A stretch of 64,000 bases of DNA from Lagopus muta (GCF_023343835.1 NC_064437.1:48489972-48553971); one strand, 5' to 3'; shown: positions 26,901 through 41,900, counted from the stretch's first letter. The notes: a model not told the origin generated them from the letters alone. A program made the numbers and translations.

Positions 26901-29900
26901 ATACAGTCAGCTCCTTTCTTCAGGTGACAGGAAATAAAGGATTAAGTTCAATGAACCTTGTCAAGGAGTGTGTCACAGAAACTGTCACATACCAGTGATG
27001 TGCTGATGGACCTTCAAAGTATGAAAGATATTTGGCAGAGCTACACAAGCTCAAGGCAATGAGCCAGCAGTGGCCTAATCACAGCACAGCCTCTAGCCCA
27101 TCTCTGCATCAGCAAGAGGAACGCATGAATCTTGGTCCTACTGGACCACACACAATGTGCACTGACATGCTAGATTTAGCCTTTGGAGTCTGGGTGATCC
27201 CCCAGCTTGGACTTCTATGGGAAAACTATGGGGTGAAATTCTTTGAAGTAGTTTTGTTGAAGATTCTTTTTTTTTGGCGATAGGAAGAGTGGAAGAAATT
27301 TTCCATGTGATGCCCTGAGTAGTAAACTTTTTAGAAGTTGTATCAGAAAGCTTTTATGTTTGCATGAAAAGTGTTGAGCAATCTGAAGAAAAGAAAGGGG
27401 AAACCTTTCATTAATGCCTATTTCAATATATTAACTTATATCTATGGAAGGGTCATTTAAATTGAGGTTACATTTAAAATACTATTTGAGATACACAAAT
27501 TGTTCTGTCTGCCTTTTGAAAATGCAAAAACTGAAACTAAATGATGCTGAGATATACCAAACAAAAACTATTATTTCAGAACTTCTTTCTTGGGAATAAT
27601 CCAAGGTTTTCTTTCAGTTGATATTTTCCCACAAGAAACTCAGTTTTGATGAAACTGTATCTCTTGGCAAGTGTGTTTGCTACAGACATATTTCTGCTGG
27701 TTTTAATCTCAGCAGTAGAAAACTGTTTGAGTGAAATTTCTTTTCTCACTAGGGAGGAACTAGAAGCACAAATAGCAGTTATGGTCCCACAGGACTTGCA
27801 GTCACTCAGTACTGTGGCTCAGCAATGTCTGGAATATGTGATTCACTAGTTCTGAGCTTGCTAGATGTCAAAAGTTTAAAAAAAAGATTCAAATGAGTGT
27901 GTGAAAAAATAGAAATGAGTTTCTAGAGAAAATTGTAAAAGCTACAAGTTAGAGGTTTATGTGAGGCATTTAATTTTTATTTCCATCAATCCTTTCTGTT
28001 CTGATAATTTATCTTTGCACTGAGAAAAATGGAATGGATCATCTTCTGAATGCCAGTGTCTGGTATATCCAAAACAGTATAAAAGGAGGCTGAGTCCATT
28101 TGCACTGCATTTTATTGCATAATTCCTCTGGCTCAGGGCTTCTATTTGCTTCTGAAGACAGGAAAATAACTTTTTTTTCCTCCATGATCACAGTTTGTCT
28201 TCAGAGTGTTTTAATTTTCTCTGGAAAAATTTGAAATTAAGAGATTATACAGTAAGAATTGCTTGGTGCCTACTTAAATGAACTTTGAGAAAATTCAAAG
28301 ATCACAAAATAAATAAGAAAATTTGGTTCCTTTTTATGTCAACAAGAGTCTTTCCACTGATTTCAAAATGCAGCCAGCTTCAGCTGAACAACATAAATGA
28401 TTGCACTAGCGCAGCACTCAACTATTTTGCAATGTGGATTTCTTCAGAATTCCAATGAGAGTAAGCAGAGCAGATTAAGATAGTCAGAATAAGACGGTAA
28501 TGCAAATTTTTCATTAATCAGCAGTAGCTAGAAGCAGAGCCCCCTACTTAACTCTAAGCAATTTACTTTCAAAACTCTAAGAACCAAAGGAAAGGGCAGA
28601 TTTCAGTATTGCTTACTTTTCAGCACATTCTAGTTCACATGGCGAGTAGCAGTTCTGCTTCACTTCTTCCTCTAGAGAGTGAAACTCTTCAGAACTGGCA
28701 GCTTCTTGATGAAACTTCCAAAGATCCTTATAGGAACTTTCCCTGGGAGGCATAAGTCTCTGGGTGGGATTCTCTTGAGACTCTGTTTCCTGCTCTTCGT
28801 AGATTGAGCTCTCCTCATCAGGAGGTTCACTGAAATCTGCTGCCAATGGAGAATCCAAACAGTCTTCGAGGTCTTGAGAGGTGCTACCTCCATCACTGGT
28901 AGATGGGTCCAAACTATTTCCTGCCTCTGGACTGCCTGGCATCTCTGCCATAAATGCCTTAACTGGAGATGGTGCTGGAGTCTATAAAAAAAAAAACAAA
29001 CACAGAAAAGTTAGTATATTTTTTTTCCTTTTCTTTAAGAACCAAAGAAGTTGCAGGGGAATTATCAACTGGTTTGCTTTCTGGAGATGATTCTGATGGT
29101 CATTTCCATCTGTCCATAGACAACACTTACAGGTCCTGCTCAGACAGTAACCAGGAGCAGGCCATTCTGCATAGAGCAAATGCATTTTCATGATAGGAGA
29201 GTACTTGTGCACATATCCATGAATAGTAGGAATAATAAAATTACCTTTATTCTCTATTACAGTTGCTCCTGGTTGTTTTTTCTGTTTGTTTGTTTGTCTT
29301 CTGTTTTGTTTTTTTTTTCTTGTTGATTCTGGTAGATATCAGTAAGAAGCCAAATAACCAGTTGAAAACATCAGTTCATTTATTTATGTTTGTTAAGAAA
29401 CAAAGCTCTGTTTTCCTCCTGCTTTGGTGAGTAATAATGCTACCTCAAACCCGCAGATTACAATGGCTGCAGTTGAGAGTATCTGCAGCTTATGGCTGAG
29501 GATCTAGTGGAATGTTTTTAGAAGCAACATTTTTAGATCTGTTTGGGCACGTACTTTGTCACTTCATTGACAGTACTGCAACTCAAAAGTTGTTGTACTG
29601 GGATAAATATATTTCAGATCTGTCAAATTTCTATTTTGGTTGCAGTTGAACTCTAGAGGTTGAGTTGCAGATGGGAAGAGAAAGGAATGGAATTGGATAC
29701 TGTAGAGGAAAGGCAAGGTTGCATTATTCAAGGCTGGATAGGCAAGGTAGTAGTGTTTTTCCAGGATTACTGAGGCAAGTTCACTGGCAGAACCTTTAAC
29801 TTACCAGGGCAGTCTGCTCAATTTCTGGAAGAACACCTTTTGGTGGTCTGCAGAGAAGTAGTGTGACTTCTGAAGGAGCTCCTCTCAACAGGTGCAGGAC

Positions 29901-32900
29901 ATCCTAATCGGGAAAAAGGAACATTAGATTTCTTACAGAATACAGTTTTTTTCCCAGTCAGTAATACATGTCTTTTTACTAAGAAATAAATTCTCTTATA
30001 ATCCTTTTTTACCATTTAATTTCTTCATGTGAGAACAGAATTGCTCATTCCAGGCAAAAAAATTTCCCTAGACTTACCTCAGCTGATAGAGGTTAGAATC
30101 TGAGGCACTGGTATTTAGGATGATGTCATAAAACAAATGACCATGGGGAATAATGTTTCTGTTATGCATAAGAGCATCAAAGATTCCAACTAATTAACAA
30201 CCAGTGTGCGTCTAACAATAGATTTTGTGCATCAATAGTGGAAAGCTAGAAATTAAATAGCAAAAAATATTCTCTGTAACAATTATGTTACAAAGGGAAT
30301 TCTCCATATGAATTCTAGAGAAGTCTTCTACATAAAAATCAAAATCATTATATGCAAATTCTGCCCCCCTCTGGTGATAGTGAAGTTTAAAAGCAATTTC
30401 ATCCCATTGTCTTTATTAGCACATTACCCACCAGGAGGCCCAGGGACAGTAGTAAGTTGTACCTGATACAAGAGTCCTTGAAGAGATTTCCCATTCACAG
30501 CCAAAATGATGTCTCCAACTTCAATTTCTCCATTCTCTTCAGCTGGCTGCCCTGGAAACAGCCTTTTGATTCTGACAATAGCTCCTCCAAGATATTCATA
30601 GCCTTCTTCTTCCATCTGAAGAACACTAAAGCCAAGGCCTCCAGAATTCTTTGTCAATTTGACTTCAAAAGTATTCTCTGTTCAGAGGATGGATAGGAAA
30701 AAGAGTGAGCTCAGTTTGTATATAAGAAACTGTATATATTATATTCTCCACAGACCTTTTCCCTGTGTGCTGCTGAGTTATATCTTCTGATGCTAATAAC
30801 AAAAGGTGGTTTTATTCTTCCTTTAGCTTGCATGAGCCCTAAAATTCAGATAGGCAGACTGGCAAGAATTGGATTCTATTCCACCATGTGGCCATGGACT
30901 TTATGAGATCTGGTACAAGCCCTCAAAGGAAGAAGCAGTTTATACCAAAAAAGTTCAAGCCCTATCCATTTCTGACATTCTTATGCAGATTTTGAGTAGG
31001 ACTTACTATTCCGTAGTTGTCTGATGTTAATTCAGGAGTTGCACAAACCAGCATAAGCTAGAAACAGAGCTACTGTTCTTTTCAGACAAGATGGACAGAC
31101 CAGCCATTTCCCAAAAATCATACCTGCATTCAAACTCCTTTCTGCAGGGGACAAATTGGAGGAGCAACTGCCCTATGGTAAAGTATGGTGGTGATTATGG
31201 GGCAACTTTACAATAAAAGAGAGGGCATTTGTTGGATAAAGTCAGTGAAAATGACCTCTGAATCTTCTTTTAAGAACTGAAGTGATGGCAGCTCCCAATC
31301 CTGGCTGTGGGGCAATAGTTCACCCTACTTCACTCCTGACACAACATCAGCAGGTATACTAGCCATGCTGCCTTTGGGTAACAGCTGAGCAATATCAGTA
31401 CAGCTGCTTGCTGCTTGAGAGTGCTGTGAGAGTATAGAAAGGAATGTTCCCTGACAGCCTCATCTCAGGAAGGCTGAGAGACATAGTACTTATGTCTATG
31501 AAAAATTCAACTGCATGCATCAGCTGTAAATATGAGGACTTTTTTTTTTTAGAATTAATTTGATAATGCTTTTAATACTACATATTGTCTTTTTGTTTGG
31601 TGTGCTATTTTCCTTCCAACCTATAGAAATATCCTAGAACAATTTTCATTCATTTCATTCTTGCCCATCATAAGTAGCCAGCAAAAGTCACCCTGAATTC
31701 TTTTTTTCCTCTCTTACCATCTGTCAAAAAGCAGTAATCCTTGCTGCCATCTGTGAAGGATGTTGCCACAGAAACCACTGCACATTGGTCCTGTTTCCTG
31801 TCGTTAGTACTCAGGCATGGCTCTGCTCCTGGATAGTGTCCCCTTTCTAGAACCAGCTTGGCAACCTAAAAAAATGAAGAACAGTTTCCATTTACTGTAA
31901 GCCAAAGCTTCAGGGAGGGGAAAGAGTTTCACACTGGCCTAGCTTCGCTACTGTGCTTCATAGTAAGTACAGCTTATTTGATTGATCAAATGCTTTCCTG
32001 TTACACAAACCTGGCCAGATTTCTTAAGGTTTTCCACAGCCTGCTTGTGTGTGAGGCCACAGAGGCTGATTCCATCTACTTCCAGCAGACGATCACCTGA
32101 GGGAAACAAAAATAACGAGTGATGGTTGCGCTGATGATTCAGATTGGATGGAAATCTTAAGGCTACCCACATTGTGTTAGATCTTCATGCTTACATGCTT
32201 CAAATAATGTTGTTTTGCTTGAAAGCAATACTGCTTGTTGTATGGTATTCTGTAACTAACATTGCAAACATACCAGGGTACTCTGTAAAGTGATGCAGTG
32301 CTTATCTCAGCAACAGTAGATGTCTGAGTCACTACCTTGAACTGCAGCAACAGAGGGAAGCTGTTCAATGTTGGTATGAGACTCCAGGTTCCTCAGTGGA
32401 ATTTCCACATAAGCTACAGTGATAGGCTGGGGAATGATGGACTGCATATAATGTTTTGCAGTTGTATAGCCCTCAATCCCAATCATATTTCATCATCCTG
32501 TAGCAAGTATTTCACACAAACACCTAATTCTGCAGCCCAGGGTTTCATTGCCAGACTTTTTACCTATCTTTATTTGTCCATCCTTATCTGCCGGTCCCCT
32601 GGGAATAATTGACTTCACGTATATTCCACCAAGAGGCACACTAGTGTTAATTCCACCCTGCAAAGCATATTTCCATATGTTAGTGTGTGGAATCTCCACA
32701 TATTCTTCCCCTGATAAAAATAAAAACAACTTATATGTGCATTGCAAAGCAACTGTTTCAGAAAACACATTTTAAAAATAGAGAGAGAAAAAAAAAGAGG
32801 ATGTTACTCTGATGTCCCATCTAGTTGTGATGTACTTCCCTAGGGAGTAATCATGCTTTGTATTCTCAGGAAAATGCAACGCACTTCTCCTGTGCTACTG

Positions 32901-35900
32901 CAGAGATCTGGTTGCATCTTTCAGTCAGCCTCTATCCCAGTTTCTAAACTATGCAATATGTATTCAGCAACTTCTGGCCTTTCAGACAATGTATAAAGCT
33001 TGGACTTGACCTTGTGCAGACACTCAAGAGCCTGCAGTACAGAGGAACTCCATATTAATCTATTCTGTCCTTCTACATCCTCTAGTAAATTTCAGATGAA
33101 AAATGAGCCCTCTATCTCTAGTTAAGCAATGATTCTATTGCTTCTAACTCCATTTCAGTGAGGATTGTAGGCACCTCAACCTGGTGAGGTAAGTTCAGTC
33201 TTGATAGTCAGAGCAAGGAATTATTTTTTGAATGTGGCACATACAGCTTTCACTGTTTCTTTCTCTGATACTCTAAATATACAGAGAGATATATTTTTGA
33301 TTTATTTTATTTAGAAATAAAATTGGTCAGGCATTTGTAGTAAAAAACATAGCTTATCTTAAGTCCATACAACTCAGCTTTCATCCCCCCAGTATGGGAT
33401 GGCTGTTCATACTGGTCAGTGTGTCAAAAATTAAGTAGTGACTGTAGGTAGCACTTGAGCCTGTCCCATAGTCCTGCTTGTACAGACACAGCCTGCGAAT
33501 TCCAGGAACCCCAGAGGAGAACCAGTCAAGACCCAAGGGATCCTTTGTATTACTGCATTTTCTAGAGACTCTGGCTATATTCTTTCCTGACAAAACTCCA
33601 CTTTCACTGGCAGGACTTGTTCTCAAATCAAGCAAGGTGGGAAAGGGCTTGTATCTCCATATGCTTTATGCTGGCACACACACACATTCTGTGGGCAAGA
33701 ACTGGGGAATGAGTAGAGCTGGTACTATATCCTCTGTCAGTCAGGCACTTAGGTTTGAAATGTGCCGTGCTAGCAGTTCTTGTTACTGGCCTATATTCTA
33801 TCTTTCTTCCACATAAATACACTTCTCTATATGTTTCTTGTTCATGTTATAGTTTGAAAGACACAGTGAAAGATTAACAGTAACACTTGCAGTCACACTG
33901 ATTCCAAAAGTCCCATCTTCTTTAACAAGCTCCACAGTGTACGTTTCATTTGAGTTGGTTTCAGCTGGAGGTTGTAATTGTGATGAATCAGCCTCCTGTC
34001 TCAAAAATATAAACACTAATGAGACTTTTGTGTCTTAGGGAAAACAAATAAATAAATAAATAGGGGGGGGAATAATAAAGAAAGTGAGATTTCCAGAAGA
34101 TACAGAAGTTCAATCCTGCTTTCACTGTAAGCATGGAATGGTAGCATTTATATCCCTGACATTATTTCAGGATTACACTATTGTTACCTAAAATAATATC
34201 CGTCTAAATGTACATAAAATGAATATAAATAGGGAGGCTGTTTGATAGAAGAATATTAAACATAAAATATTATTTTTCAGTGGATGGCTGAAAACTTAAA
34301 GAGAAGTGGAAGAAAACAATAAAATTTTGTAGTTCACTGGAAGAGGGAAGTCAATTTTTAGTAATATTTTATGGAACAGTTCCTTCACTTTTTCACTCAT
34401 CCTAAACATACCTATAATTTCAACAATTCCAATGTAATTTAACAAGCAACATCTTCCAAGGTTTTCAGTCTCTCTTCCTCAGTTTTTAATTTCTCAGTTA
34501 TTTCCATTCTTAATATGGCTGGCATGTTGTTAAGACACATGCCATAATGTTATTAAATAACATCACAGTCTCAGCTACCTCCACATCCAGGCTATCTGCT
34601 GAAAGGACTGGGATCTTGGGGCCCAATTTTGGTGCTAAACTCCAAGAAAGAGCCTTCTCAAGTTCATCTATATTTACGGCCTGTTCTTTGGGGGCAGCTG
34701 CACAACAGTCTTGAATCTTTTTTCTTCCACTCTCTACACAAGAGATCTCAGAACCACTAGTGCTGTTTCCCCTTGATATACTCTTCTCTTCATTTAATCC
34801 TTCTTCGTATATGTCTGCAAAACCATATCAAAAAAAGACATCAATGAATGTAAACAGTAAGTAAATGTGAAGACAAGTATCATTGTATCTCAACTCAGGA
34901 TGGTGAAATAACTTCCCAGATCAACTAGTTGTGAGATCCATAAAATGAGTTAGCCATTGTGAAATGGAGCACTGCTGTTTTACGTATGGAGAAATGTACC
35001 TGCTTCATTAGTGCAAGGGACTATGACAGTGATTCTGACTCAGAGATGGGCTGTAGAACTAATTCTGTCATAGAAAGAAATGACAAAATTCCCTTGATAT
35101 TTAGCAATGCAGAATAAAGCCATAATAGATCAGATATTTTCATGCTGACTATAGAACAGAGGTCTCATGATACCCGCTAAAATGATTTTCACTGCTAACC
35201 TGTAGCAGTTAACTTGCACTGAGTGGCAAGAAAGTGCTACTGCGTTCTAGTGCCTAATAAATTACAGTGTCCTGAGTAAATTGCTATGATTCTAGAGCCA
35301 GCAAAGATGTTTGTCTTTATACCTTTGGGTTGAGAGATGATCAGCTCAACTTCATCAGGAGAATTTTGTATAATTTTAACTGCAGTATTGAACGAAACAC
35401 CCTCAAGACTAAGATTATTCACAGAGATGAGTCGTCCCCCTTAAAAAGAATAAAAACAAGACAGTGCACGTCAGAAGAGAAAAATAAGCCCAGAATAATT
35501 AACTTTAAACCATGAAGGCTTTTTAATTCTAATTAAAAACTAAAGACAATGACCTGGTTTGATATTTCCAGCTCTGTCTGCAGGTCCTCCAGGGATAATT
35601 GAAGCGATAAAGATACCGAGGTCTAATTTTCCTACATTTTCTCCTCCAATAATTACAAAACCTGCAAAAACGAGGCAATATATCAATGTAGAGACATGAG
35701 CAGTATTAGAAAAGATGAAACTCAGGAGCACAAAGAGGTCTTATTCCAATAGCATAAAGTTTGGGGGTTTTTTTGTAAATTCTGGAGAATGGGTTGCCAA
35801 CATCCTGATCTGGGTGATCTTTAAACTCATGCTATAATTTAAGCATGCTAGTGACTTCAGTGGCTGCTACCTACACATAATATATCAGTGAGAATACTTT

Positions 35901-38900
35901 TCTGGCTTGGGACTTCAAAAGACTCCAACTTGTTTCTTACAGGACTTAGAAGCTATTTATGTAACACCCAGAGAAGGTATAAAAAAGAAATAAGGATGTT
36001 GTTTTACACTATGTGGCCTCCAGCCTCCTGAGGTTGGTCATGTAAACTTCTAATGAACGTATAAGAGACATCTAAGAAAATTAATTTATTTTTAAGTAGC
36101 TTAATTTCTCTATCCTGGCATAAAATATTCTTCCTATTGCAGAAAATACTCTTCTCACTGGTAGAATAATTATGACGGAAATAAAGGCATGCCACTTAAA
36201 AATCTGATGTCTAATTGCATTAATGGTCAACTGTGGATCTACATGTTCTCTGAATTCATCCCTTAGAAAAGGATGCAGTCTGATAATGTATTATTTAACA
36301 AAAATGTTATTCAAATAAGAATCCAGAAGTCAAGAAATATTCATGTGAAGTTTGTTTATGCATTTTGGATGCGCACGGGCAATATGTGAAGGGTTTATAG
36401 AACAGTAACTCCCTCATTTCTATTATTGTACTCTGAAAATTTGGTGCCTTGAACTCTATGATACTAATTAATCCTCTGAAAAAAAATTGTTGACTTGGTT
36501 TATGCATTCAGCTCTTTTAAGTCTCTGAAATGTTGTCCTTTGCAGAGACTGGTATTCTTATTCCATAAGGAGAATAAATGAGTTGAAAAAGGTTAAAACT
36601 TTGCTCAGAGTTTGCACCAGGACCCATTAGCAAATATAAAATTTACGTTCCTTACTTACCAAAACCATTTTTAGGGTCACGTTTTAGGCTGACACAAATT
36701 ATTTCTCTTTCTAGACCACTTAGTAAAACTTCTTTTTGGACAGCTGGTGATCCAGGGGCTGCAGAAACAAAACAGCTAGAATAAATGCAGATGAGGACAG
36801 AAGAAGACAGGAGATTCGCGTAGAATGCAAAACTGAGGCATCAACAATTGAATATATTTTTGTTATTTCTTTCAACATTACCATTACTTCTGAATCAATA
36901 GAATACAAGAAAGTTCAAATCAGTGTTTCAGAATTTGCATTCTTTAGAAAAAGATGTGTGTAGAACCAGGAAAGCACAGTGTAAGTTCTTCCCTTTGGAG
37001 AGTACTTGTTTATCTGCAGCATTTTTATTAAAATTAGGCTGTCTAAAAAGTCAGGCGTGTAGCATTCATTGAACATGAGGGTTATCTGGACAGAATATCT
37101 ACTACGCATTCCTTTGGGAACTCTAGCCTTAGGCCTTACAGAGCCTTATTGGCAATCCAGTCAGCACTGAGTGTGATGATGACTTCGGTAATGTTAACAG
37201 TAGTTAACAATGCACAATTGCCACAGTGTGTTTAAAGGACAGTTCTAACTTTAAAACAAATTGAACAAATAATCATAGCTTTGTATTCCATAAACCTTCT
37301 CTTTTTGTATATGTGTTATGGACAGCTGGCTTCTGTAAGAAAATTAGGTGCTTTGTGTTTCTTATTACAGTTAGTTTTGTCACACAAGCACACAAATAGA
37401 GAAAGGACCTAAAGCCTATTTTGTCTCATGCAGCATTTGCTGAGTTGTATATCTCAACTGCAAACTGAATGATAGCCTTCAAGACTGCCTCATGTGAATG
37501 TCTTGAGTGTACTGAATTACTTATCTGAGGAGCCTTAGGCAGTACTGATGGAATAATTTCATTATCAAAATCCTTAACACTCATCCTGATGAAAGGAGGA
37601 GCGAAAGGAAATATAGTAGCATGAACCACCAAGCTCTGCATTAATTTACAGAGTAAGAAGTGCAAAAGATTATTCTTTAATATGTAAATAGAATCTGATT
37701 TTGTCCTCTACTATTGAAACCAAACATATGGAGAAGTGCTGTCTCTATGATTATTATACTCACCACTGATTGTGTTCTGAGTTGAATGAATAGAGAGGTA
37801 GTCATAACTCCTTTGCTTTCCATTCAAGTTGATGTGCATTTCTGACTGGGATAGCCCGGATGTGGATCTGCATGGCACAAAATGAAGACTGTGTAATAGC
37901 AACAAATCAGCAGTGGTATTTACCACTGCTCACTGTCATTAGCCTGTCAGAACCAAGTTAGGAATGCATGTCTATAGCCGTTTAACCACTATTCTGATTG
38001 CTTGACCACATTTCACTGTAGGAAAGAGGTTGTTTATCCTTGCTGGCATTTGCTTCCAAATAATAGCTGCCACTACACCACTCACATCATGACCGATATC
38101 TTTGTGTTTTATTCTGAGCTGAGCATAGACAGCAGGAAAACATAGGATAGTCTCAGCATGATTCATTAGTCCTTCTGTCCATTCAGACAAAATTGTGTCT
38201 GAAAGTTTTCTTAGTACTTCATGCTTCTCTTGTCTCTAATTCTCAGTATTCCAAAAGGCACTGGTATTCATCAAAGGCCTTGAAATTGTGTGGAGCTATA
38301 GTAACCATCTACACTGGTGAGTGTACCAGTGTAAATGAAAAGTAAATTCTTATGCTGTTCTTTGTGATTGACACCTTTAGACATGGAGGAATAGGTTAGG
38401 TGAGGCATGCTCAAAACCAGGTCCCACTGTGTATTCAGTTCACCTACTGCAACTTCCAGAGAAGATACATTTAATAAAGACTTCACTTTAATTGTCCCTT
38501 ACATTCACAGTACCACAGAATCACAGAATTGTAGGGGTTGGAAGGGACTTCTAGAGATCACTGAGTCCAACCCAGCCTGCAAAGCAGGCTCCCTACAACA
38601 GGCTGCACAGGGAGGTGTCCAGGCGGGTCTTGAAAATCTCCAAAGAAGGAGAATCCACAACCTCCCAGGGCAGCCTGTTCCAGTGCTCCGTCACCTTCAC
38701 TGTGAAGAAGTTCTTTCGCATATTGGTGCATAACTTCCTATGCTCTAGTTTATGGCCATTTCCCCTTGTCCTGTCCCCACAGACCACTGAAAAGAAGTGG
38801 CCATGTCCCTTTGACTCCCACACTTAAGATATTTATAAACATTAATAAGATCACCCCGACTGTTCTTTTCTCGAGGCTGAACAGACTCAGGTCAGACTCA

Positions 38901-41900
38901 TCTCACCTTCATAAGGGAGATGCTTCAGTCCCTTATTCATCTCTGTGGCCCTGCACTGGACTCTGTCCAGGAGATCCCTGCCTTTTTCGTACCAGGGAGC
39001 CCAGAACTGGATACAGATGCTTTCATACATCTTCATATGCTAGTAAGTGCTCAAGTTATGACCTGGTAAAAATTTAAATGCCAATCTTTTTCAAGGTCTT
39101 ATCTGTTCGACTGTAGATTTGTGCCTGTGTACACTATGATTGGCACAAAGGAGTCCCAGTGCTGACTTGGACTTTTGAATAAGCAGTGCAAAATAAAAGT
39201 CTTTCTTGCATCTTATCGTAAAGTTTCGCTGTGATGCTGTCTACAACTGAGTATTCTTCCACAGGTTCAATGAAAAAAGCAAACCTACCTGCCCAGATTG
39301 CTTCTGTCTCTTGTCCTGTTGTTAGTTTCCACACTGAGGTTGTCACAGGACTTGCTCATCATCTCAGCAGAAAGGTTTTCCACGTTTGTCCCATACAGCA
39401 CATTTTCTGAACGAGATAGTCTCTGAATCAGTGCAAGGTGTTCATGCTGAGCTGCATATGCAGAATTTGATTTGTCTATTTCCATAAATTTACTTTCCTC
39501 TGAATGAGAAGGGAGATAGGGAGAGGAGGGAAAGATAAGTCCACTGACGCTATCCCATCTTCTAAAACCAAACATTGCTTCCTAACATTTTGAATGCACC
39601 AGCAAAAAGGTTGACATCACAGATATATTTGTTCTGGTATATTTCAGAATATCTAAGACTTGAAGCGAGTGAGAAAGAGTTTCCAATCCATTGATTTAAT
39701 AGGAAGTATGCACTGTATGTAAATTCCATTTCTGTGAATTATACTATGAATCCACTTTGACAGATAAAATGTACAGCCCTGCATAATTTAAACCTGAATA
39801 TCTCTATCAATTGCATACTCTTAAAGTTCTATGTACGGAAACTTTTCTGTCAGTCAGAGATTGAATCAGTCAGGCTTGTATTTCCTCATCTTTTACTGGT
39901 CCACCTCATCAAGTATGTATATCTGAGAAGACAGGAGTACTCCTAACACATATTCTCACAAGATGAAAGAGGATCCATGGAGCTGGCTCTTTGCTCTCAG
40001 AGATTTGCCCAAGCAAAATTGAGTGAGAGCCTGTCTTTGTGGTAATGCTTGGTACCCAATTTTACACCTGTGTACAACATCTGCTATTTAATGATGTCTG
40101 GGCTCTGCAGTTTACATATCTATCCTATCAGAAGGTTTTATTTCTCTAAAACAAGGCAGTGCTGGAGAAGGCACTCCTTACTTAGAAAGAGAGAAGAACA
40201 GCAGGTAATTAGAGGCATGTCTGAAAGTAAAACAAGAACCCAGCTTGGTACTGGCTCACATAAATACAGTCTTTCATTCTGCTTGTACATGCCAACTGAC
40301 CCTCCATGCCTTGTCCTAACAAACACTACTCTGAATGCAGCTTTCTAGAGTCCTGCTCTGCAGCACTAAATCTGGGCTCCCCCATCCTCAGCAGCTTTGA
40401 TCAGACACATTCACAAAGGCAGCAGCAGGCCTTGCTGCCATGGTATTAGCACAGCCTGTGTTGCCATGGTGATTTCAAAGCAGGGGATGGTGAGCAAGTT
40501 TTGAAGAGATTGTGACTTATGCATATTAACAATGCAGAAGGAAGAGTTTCCCTCATGTAGAAACAGACTACTAATCTGTGGACTCCCAGAGGTGGCAAAG
40601 GCAGCACTGTGAACTGCTGTCTGTCACTGCCTTCATGGAGCCTTTTCTTTTGGGGCAGCAAGTGCACTGAACCTCAGAATCAGTCACACAGTTGTGGAGT
40701 TTGGCTGGCTTCAGTGACTTGAGGAGTTGTAACTAGGACCTGGGTCACAATTTTCTAAGCTCAATCATTTTGTTTTACTAGGAATGTAGTAATTTTCATT
40801 AAAAAAGTATTACTGCAAGCAAATGTGACTCAGAAAACTTTAAGATACACCATTAGGCCTCATTTACTTGCTACAAATCATAGTTCCACTGAGCTTCCTA
40901 TGGAGCTACAGGAGCCCAAGCAAAAAGACTGTATCTTGAACCTAAATGTCATCCTAGCATCTTTTTCCATGATAACAAATTTGTGCAGGTGGAATTTTGC
41001 TTTCTCTCTCTGAAATAATTTTAGTAAAAAAGAAGCAAGATGGTAATCATCCTGCTATATCCTGTGGAATAAATTCATTGCATTCCTCTCTTGCCATGAC
41101 TCATTGGGTCAAAGCTTCAGTAGCTGTAAACAATTACGATTCTGTTCAAGGCAATGGCTGAGTCCTCAGCTAATGAAAACCTGTTTTGCTCCATTGAGGT
41201 GAAAAGTGATGTCAGTTTGTCAGCCTAGGCTAAGTTATTCCTCATGTGCCTCAGTTTCCCCAGAATGATCCTCACCCATCTATACAGAACATGCTGAGGA
41301 CTGCATGTGGAAAATGCTGCATAACTGCTCTGGGTTGAGAAGAACTTTTTATTAAAACAGTGGAAAATCTGAAGTCTAAGGAGGTAATAGTGATATCTCC
41401 CACAAATATGGCAAAACCTCGTGGTAGAAGAGAACAGCCAGCTACTGCAATCTAGTGAGTGCGACTGCTGTGCCACAGATTTAGTGGCTTTGTCCTGTGA
41501 CCGAACCATGGGTTTGAATCCCTGTTCTAAGCAAAGATGTCCAGCTAACTAACTTCACCTCCAGCACATCTGGACACCACTTTTGCTATTCTTTGTGTTG
41601 AACATTTTTTGGGTTACAATTGGGATAAGACTAATATGTGTCCTCACAATTCTCAGGTTTCATGAAGAGTAATGTAATTATGCCTTTTGTAAAACTGAGG
41701 TTAGATACATAGATATTATCAGCAGAGTACTTCACTCACATGCACACACTAGATTTGACTCACACACTTCTAGCTTTCAGTGAAATAGAAGACACTGTCA
41801 TCTACTCAGCAAAGGGAAAACCGAAGCACAGAGAATCTGATGTGAAGGTTCTGATTCTCAGCTTAACTAAAGTGTCTGTCTTTTCTTTGGAGTTCTTTTC

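Noticed and set aside
28070..28095. TATAAAAGG box in intron 27, considered as a promoter for a separate PTPN20-like gene
   Set aside because: It is on the plus strand, whereas the phosphatase exons are on the minus strand.
28881..29193. Plus-strand open frames around the T-run at 28985 and the minus-strand frame at 28982-29212
   Set aside because: They span the exon 27 acceptor and adjacent intron and have no supported start or similarity.
38593..38823. Minus-strand open frame with [14 protein letters not shown]
   Set aside because: It is a remnant of CR1 ORF2 and not a host gene.
41450..41530. tRNA-like B box (GGGTTTGAATCCC)
   Set aside because: The T arm pairs over only about three bases and no acceptor stem or A box is in place.
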